Assembly (NCBI RefSeq): GCF_009730915.1 | Contig: NC_052481.1 | Span: forward strand, 17,294,386 to 17,358,385 | Source: Dioscorea cayenensis subsp. rotundata | Taxonomy: Eukaryota > Streptophyta > Magnoliopsida > Dioscoreales > Dioscoreaceae | Length of the DNA stretch: 64,000 bases | Direction: 5' to 3' | Notes under the pieces: generated by a model | Database searches by the model: none | What the model saw: the letters and a program-made list of their open reading frames with translations, nothing else | What the model was told of the DNA's origin: nothing | Translations under genes and position numbers: made by a program | Part shown: in pieces, positions 57,690 through 64,000 of the stretch | Numbering within the stretch: the first letter of the stretch is position 1 | How the letters are laid out: each line of letters opens with the position of its first letter

Positions 57690-60430
57690 CCCTAAAAACA
57701 GTGCATTTCAAGCAATATTGTTAAAATTGATGTTGTTAAAGCCTTCGATATGGTGGATTGAGAATTTTTAATGGATTTCCTAGGTGTGAATGGTTTTGGC
57801 CCGTATTGGAGAAGATCAATAAGGTTTATTGGGCATTTCTAAAACCTTCATTCTAGTGAATGATTCCCCTGGTGGCTATGACCGATGTCAATAAGGACTA
57901 AGGCAAAGAGATCTTCTCTCTCCACTTCTCTTTGTTTTAGTTGTTGATGTGCTCAGCACAATTAATATAGTATACTCATGCTCTTTCAACTAGGGCACTT
58001 TATTGGGTGATTTTAGACAAACATGGAAGCTTATGCCACTTGCAATATACGGATGATCATCTCATTATTTTAACAGCGGGAGATCGGGGGAACCTCATGA
58101 TCATTAAGTTGGTCTTATACCTCTTTGAAGGTATTTTTGGCCTGACTATCTACTTCTATAAGACTTGCCCCTATATATTCCACAAAGTTTGGACTCCCAC
58201 CAGACTGGGTGCTCTCAAAACTTTGATTTGCGTATTGGGTCCCTTTCCAATTACCTATCTGGGAGTGCCCATAGCTGGAAGTTGATTGAGGAGGCAGAAA
58301 TGAGAAAAGTTAATTGCTGGCATTAGATTAAGATTGATATAGTTTGAAAAGAAAATTTCTAATCCATTAGCAGTAGGCTCACCCTGGTCAATTAAGCTCT
58401 ATTTGCCATATCGACCTATTGGAAGTCTATTTTTAAACTGCTCACATGGGCTGTAAAACAATTCAACGCATCAGAAAAGACTTCTTTTGGAAGGTCCAAC
58501 CATAGACAAACACAAGTGTCGGTTAGTCATGTAGAGACGTTTGTTCTAGCTGCGTGACCAGAGAGGATGGGGGATAATCAATTTGGAAAAATATGCCCTC
58601 CTCGAAAATGGTGGTAGAAATTAAAATTGTGAATGACACCTCCTGGTGCGGCTCATCAGCAACTCAGTTTGATTATTTCAAGAACAATCCGAATTGGAAC
58701 CTAGTCCTTAAAAGACAATAGAGAACCTCATTATTTAGTCATCGAGGATGGCACTTTCACTTTCTTGTGGGCAATAATTGGCTTTTGGGTAGGGAACCTA
58801 AGGCCTCGTTTGGATTAGCTTAATTTTTTTTTTCAGTTTGGTAGAAGAACTTTTAAAAAAAAAATGATTCTCAGAGTAAGTTAAGTGTTTCTCTGTATTT
58901 TATGTTTGGCTAAGTTAATGTAGAACTTTTATATGTGTGAAATTGTTTGGATGTGCATTCTAAAAGGATTTTTTTCAATAGTAAATTACTAACATGGACA
59001 TTCATTGAGTAATTATAATATCTCAACTATTATTCATTCAAAACATAGTAATTGCTATTGATAATGATAATAACAACAATACTACTGCTGTTGTTGCTGC
59101 TACTACTGCTATGGCTGCTACTACTACTACTACTACTACTACTAATAATAATAATAATAATAATAAGAAGAAGAAGAAGAAGAAGAAGAAAAACACTATT
59201 AGGGCTATGAAAAGATTGGGAGAAAAACTTTATAAATACAGTCAATTTTATATTTCATAAGGCTAATGTGGTAGTTTCACAACCTCCAAAATAGCTTCTG
59301 AAAAGTGCTTTTCCCATAGGCATCACATGAGCAGCTTCTGAAAAAAGCAATATTTTAGTTTTTTTTATCAGTTTATGCTTATGCAAAAAAGGCAATACAA
59401 ATAAGTTTTTCAGAACCTAAAAGTGCTTAACTTATTAAAAAAAACACTTATGGGCTTTCTAGAAGTTAATCCAAATAACCCCTAAATACATCTGGCATGA
59501 AGAATTCTTAGTGTCCAAATTGCCTATAGGAATAGTTAAAGATTTAATTGCAACATTCATGGTGACCAATATAGGTTTGGCGCCCCTTGTTGAAGGAGAT
59601 ATGTGACCCAATTAGGTTTCCCTTGCTAGAGAGTAAGGGCAGTAGGATTTGGAAATTACTAACACCAAATAGATTTATTTATTTTTTGTCTTTTATAGGT
59701 TTTTAATTATTTTGGGACAATGTTGCAGGATTACACCATCCATCCTTAAGTGATTTTGTCCCAGAAAGTTAATGTCTTTAACTAGTTACCCTGAAACATC
59801 AAATTTCTTACCCTAGATAATCTCATTGCATGGGGATGTAATAGGTTACCCACGACTACTTGTACCCTTGCCACAGTGCAATGGAAATTGTGGACCACTT
59901 GTTCATCCTTTGGCCTATTGTGATATCCGTTTGGATTACTTGGCATAGATTCTGGGACTATATAGGACCCCATCCTCGATGGTAGACCTCTGGGATGGAT
60001 GGTATAAGGATCTTGGTCCCTAGCATGTCGTAATCCCCGCTCACTAGAGCAATTATTTGGCAAATTTGGCTTGAAAGAAATTATTACATTTTTAATTCTG
60101 TATCTATTCCATTATCTTCCATGTTCATGAAAATCAGTCACATGTTCCTTTTTTAGGTTCTTGCAACTCCTTTAGTCAAATGACAAAAGCTTCACAATTC
60201 GTCTATCACAGTTAAGAGGAGTATCCAGTTCTTATAGCTTTCCATGCGCGATGACCTCAACCTGAACAATGGTTTTGATGATGTTACTGGTTACTACTTA
60301 GTTTGTTAGCCCCAGTTGTACCCTAGGAGGAGATCCTCTCTTTGCCTAGTGGCCTATGTTTTCTTTGTTTACTTTTGTTGTATCCATTCTTAATGAATCT
60401 TTTCTGCGTCATTCAATTCATTTGTTCTTA
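57690..60430 (+). mobile_element. Old LINE (L1-like) interrupted by a MITE
   Basis: Reverse transcriptase motifs are visible in order: DVVKAFDMVD (about 57730; family DIxKAFDxVxW), LQYTDDHLIIL (about 58038, catalytic YADD changed to YTDD), then FPITYLGVPIAG (about 58250). After the nested Tourist-like MITE (58802-59482) the C-terminal region resumes with a weak zf-RVT (about 59830-59960) and DLWDGWYKDLG, parallel to LIDLWGDWRRA in the LINE at 54660. The frame is broken repeatedly. The 3' end is near 60430, after TTAATGAATCTTTT, which resembles TTAATGAATGTGG near the end of the other copy. No target duplication is seen. It is older than the 54.6-kb copy. Confidence 0.85.
58802..59482. mobile_element. 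Tourist-like MITE nested in the LINE
   Basis: Ends are GGCCTCGTTTGGATTAGCTT at the left and AGTTAATCCAAATAACCCC at the right. TAA flanks both sides (58799-58801 and 59483-59485), the PIF/Harbinger-type duplication. Subterminal AAGTGCTT and TTAAGTG words resemble the element at 2491. The core holds adjacent (TAC)n, (TAA)n and (AAG)n microsatellites (59110-59190). No transposase. LINE sequence is continuous across the insertion. Confidence 0.8.
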
Positions 60431-60753
60431 TTTAGTTTTGGACTTTTTTAACCTATATTCGCTGTTTTCAATGATATTATAGTTTATCCATTATATATAT
60501 ATATATATAAAGTTTTTCATAAATCATGGCCACATTATTCCCATTCCCACCTAATCCCTCTGCAATGTCATGTTCCTATATGGTGGAAAACTAATATATG
60601 CTTTTATTCTAAAAAATACTTCTTTTGAACTATCTACAAAGTTACTATTTATTAGATGCAGATTTTTACATAAATACCCTCAGTAAAATCTCATAATTAT
60701 GTATGTACTCACCTAAAAATTATATTTATGCTTATAATCCTATAAAACATAAA

Positions 60754-61621
60754 GGCTGTGTTTGATTGCCAACATGGAAAATAGCTGGAAAAGAAAATTT
60801 TTCTATGAAATATTTTTTCATGGAAAAATTTTACATGGAAAATAAAAAAATAGTCGTTTGATTGGCATTATTTTCTAGCTAGAAAATCAAAAATTTTCCA
60901 TAGAAAATTCAGATTTTGTTGTTTGATTGATCTTATTTTTCACGGAAAATGAAACATTTTTCATGCAAAAAACCTCATTTGTTGTTTGATTGCATCAATT
61001 TTCCTTGGAAAAAGTCACATTTTCCATGGAAATTTTTTAAAAAATTATTAAAATTATAAACAACGCTACGTGGAATTGAATCTTACCATCAAAATGCCGT
61101 GGGATCTGTTCACTGATCTAGATAAATTTATTTAAAATATTATCAAGTTATATAATTTATCTTTTTTTTAAAAAAAATTTAAAAGAAAAGAAAAAACTTT
61201 TCTTTTAAATTTTTAAAAGAAAAGATATTTTAAGTAGAATTGAATCTTACCATCAAAACATCGCGGGATCTGTTCACTAATTTGGATAAATTTATTTAAA
61301 ATATTATCAAATTATATAATTTATCTATTTTTTAAAAAAATTTGAAAGAAAAGAAAAACTTTTAAAAAAGTTATTTTAAATATTTCAATCACACGTTATT
61401 TTTCACATAGCCCCTTACGTTATTTTTTCACATAGGCCTTTATGTTTTTTCTGGAAAACTTTTCCCATGGTGGAGGCAGAAAAAATTTTCCACTAATTTG
61501 AGGGAAAATAAGGTCACGTGACAGGGTTTGTGGAAAATTTTGGCAAACAAACAGCTTAAATTGATGGAAAATGACCCGTGGAAAATTTTTCCAGAGAAAA
61601 AAAGGACAATCAAACACAGCC
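60754..61621. mobile_element. Non-autonomous TIR element with internal repeats
   Basis: Ends GGCTGTGTTTGATTG and CAATCAAACACAGCC are perfect inverted copies. Inside, GTTTGATTG recurs at about 60760, 60853, 60921 and 60979 on the plus strand, each followed by a TTTTC/GGAAAA block, giving a ~60-90-bp periodicity. Two ~165-bp tandem copies (about 61066-61230 and 61232-61375) share GAATTGAATCTTACCATCAA or AGAATTGAATC and GGGATCTGTTCACT. The flanks (AAA left, TAA right) do not give a clear target duplication. It is 868 bp, non-coding. Confidence 0.75.
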
Positions 61622-62792
61622 TAATATTTATACATATTCCTATCCCATTACCATAAGTTGAGGTTTTTCGGTTGCAGAAATTGAACTCTATTATAGTTAA
61701 ATATTTATAAGAAATATCTAAAATACCCTTTGCAAAATAGTTGAACTAAAATTATATATATATAAACACATAATTGTCCTTTTCCCTTTTGTATCTGTTT
61801 GTTTAACACATTAATTTTTTAAAAAATTTTTGGGGTATACATGCAAATATGAGTGGCTTGTAAGAGTATACAAATACATATGTGTTTTATCAGTATATAA
61901 ATATGAATTTTTCTAGAACTATATATGCAATTTTTTCTGTTATATATGTTAGAAATTTAATCAGAGTACGACATACGACATCTAAGTATGTAAATATATC
62001 GTATTATAAAACCAAACTATGACATCTAATATGTCACATTAATTAAATAATTAATATGTAGCGTTAGCAGAATCACTTATCTCCAGCCATAGCAAATCAA
62101 ACATGATAAATGAAGGGACTAAGATCTGCAATTGATGAAACCAAGGGCTCTTCCAATCTATCCCGTTCTCTCTTGGGGCTGGGTATTCTCGAGAATATTA
62201 GATTGGGGACCTCTGGTGTTGTACTATATATAATCCTTACCATCAAAGGATTAACTCAACTTAAAATTTAAGCCGATCATTATTCAAATTGCCAATTAGA
62301 GTTAACTTAGAATTACATTAGATAAAATCATGGACCACTTTATTCAGTTTGAATCCAAATTAAACTAATATCAATATGAAATTAATTCAGAGTAGAATTC
62401 AAACTAACAATATAATATCATATGAATTGGCTTATACCAACATACATGCATGGATGTCAAATTTAGCTCAATCTTATAGTGTGGATGGCCACTGTATGAA
62501 TTCTATTGTTACATCATTCTTCTGATCAAGTGCTAGTTTTTCTTACCATCTTGTTAGCAATCACAGGAATTTATATATCACAAAATATTTTTAAATGAAT
62601 TTTGCTATTAAAACTTCTAAATTTAGAAAGAAACAATATGATACGACAATTTGACCATCTATTGGGATTGTGTACTCCCATTGATACACACCTTTTTTTT
62701 TTTGCATTATATAAAATGAATAAATTATAATGCTTAAAAAATTCTTAGAAGTGATAACTAACTCAAAATTAAAAATAAAAAATAAAAAATCC

Positions 62793-62974
62793 TGAAGTAT
62801 ATTTTGGCTGAAGGGAGTATATTCTTAAAATATAATTGTGTATTATTAGCGATTTACAAATATTCTCCTTGATTGTAATTTTCTGAAATATATTTTGGTT
62901 GAAGGGAGTATATTTTTAAAATATAATTATGTATTATTAGCGATTTACAAATATTCTCCGTGATTGTAATTTTC
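62793..62974. repeat. 91-bp tandem duplication
   Basis: Two copies start TGAA(G/A)TATATTTTGG at 62793 and 62884 and run to TGATTGTAATTTTC. They share GAAGGGAGTATATT, TTATTAGCGATTTACAAATA and TTCTCC. About six substitutions separate them, so the duplication is moderately recent. Confidence 0.9.
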
Positions 62975-63639
62975 TATATAACTAAAATATTTGTTTATAA
63001 ATGATAAAATTTATTGTATTACAAATATAATAGTTAATGATTTTGTTTTTTCACCACCCTTTTTTTCCTGATGTTAAGAGTCTACTAGCCTACTAGCTGC
63101 TGAATACTCTAAATATCAGGCGATATAGACATGCTAATATTTAAGACACTCAATTTATCCATAACTAGATAGCAATCTCAAGCAACAACACAAATGTTAT
63201 TTCCTATTCAAAATATTATAAACATAATTACAACCAATTTAGATAATACAAACTATATATTATATCGTATGGTAGAATAAGGTCAAGTCATTCTAAATTT
63301 CTCATGGTAGATCTTCTTTTACATGTTCAAACAAAACACATTGAAATTGATATCTATTTTGTTCATGTTCTGGTCAACAAAAAGGTTATCTTCATCTGCC
63401 ATATTTATTTCCGTTCAAATTGATCACATAATGGCCGAAGTTTTTTAGTTGTAACATACTTTTAATGGCTTTATGGTAAATTCATAGTTATCCTAATTAT
63501 GAGTTTAAAAGGAATAAGGCCGCAGAATATTCTTAGATGATCTTTGTCAATCTTTTGAAAATTTGATTATATATTCTTAAGACATAAATGCATATCATTA
63601 GTAATTTATAAATATCTTCTTGACTAGGATACTTGCTTA

Positions 63640-63790
63640 TGCATAGAATATCCGGACCGAACCGGCCGGTTGGACCAGGTTGACCTGGACCCGGTCTTAA
63701 AACCAGTCCGATCCAATATATAAAACTGTATTTTAATAAAACAGGGATTGAACCGGCAACCCGGCCAATCGGACTAGTAACCAAGTGACC
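63640..63790. repeat. CCGGTT-rich dispersed-repeat fragment
   Basis: Words such as GACCGAACCGGCCGG, GACCCGGTC, TTGAACCGGCAACCCGG and CCAATCGGAC fit a common class of plant non-autonomous DNA elements with AACCGG-rich ends. The left part (CCGGACCGAACCGG) and right part (AACCGGCAACCCGG) are loosely inverted. No clean ends or target duplication are visible. Confidence 0.4.
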
Positions 63791-64000
63791 GTTTGCACAA
63801 AATTCTTTTAATTCTTATTTTATTTTATAATATACTAATGTTTGGGAGTTATAATGTAAAATTATAAAACTAAGGAATGAGAGACCAATGGAATATTTTT
63901 ATGTTTCTTTTTTTTATTGATTTCTAAGTAGTTTATTTCCTCGTTGAATATTTTTATGTTTTTCAATTAATTGTGTACTAATTTATTTTTATGTTATTTG

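Larger units (their letters stand above)
61622..64000. other. AT-rich terminal region, no gene
   Basis: Apart from the tandem repeat at 62793-62974 and the GC-richer repeat fragment at 63640-63790, this is AT-rich sequence with short (TA)n tracts and no open frame of note on either strand. Confidence 0.5.

Overview
The window is plant nuclear DNA, very AT-rich between genes, with spliced genes, a plant-type U2 snRNA gene and many transposon remnants. A WUSCHEL gene whose C-terminus (LELTL followed by SYYY) resembles grass WUS proteins as I remember them, together with GC-rich first exons in the cyclophilin, seipin and RING genes, points to a monocot. The intron sizes and repeat content do not single out a species, and this placement is inference.

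Layout. 1-8 kb: two intronless cytosolic cyclophilin genes (minus strand) in a tandem duplication. The 3' flank of the first copy is split by a solo LTR that itself carries a Tourist-like MITE. 9-11.4 kb: two non-autonomous DNA transposons, one with a perfect 8-bp target-site duplication. 12.3-23.7 kb: a 12-exon BRE/BRCC45-like gene with a 5.3-kb intron holding a 105-bp tandem duplication, a G-rich minisatellite and nested element remnants. 25.8-26.1 kb: a U2 snRNA gene with a plant snRNA promoter. 27.1-30.9 kb (minus): a BIG BROTHER-related RING-H2 ubiquitin ligase gene whose best splice model has a TAG stop at the end of a 41-nt exon. 31.9-33.8 kb: a decayed LINE (minus) between the divergent RING and seipin genes. 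34.1-38.7 kb: a two-exon seipin gene whose intron carries an old ~1.2-kb tandem duplication. 39.4-39.9 kb (minus): a small predicted chloroplast membrane protein. 41.3-43.1 kb: a conserved plant protein of unknown function. 47.8-48.7 kb: a WUSCHEL homeobox gene. 51.3-53.3 kb (minus): a WEB-family coiled-coil protein. 54.6-61.6 kb: two LINE copies, one with clean target-site duplications and one interrupted by a second Tourist-like MITE, plus a foldback element and another TIR element. The last 2.4 kb contains only repeats and AT-rich sequence.

The genes are unrelated housekeeping or developmental genes: protein folding, DNA damage and deubiquitination, splicing, organ size, lipid droplets, plastid membrane, stem-cell identity and chloroplast movement. 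They do not form a pathway. I see no operon-like cluster, CRISPR array or clearly new system. The observations most worth following are the TAG codon in the RING gene, the paralogous empty site that dates the LTR insertion, the U2 copy with an irregular Sm site, and the seipin intron duplication with coding-looking exons downstream of the stop.
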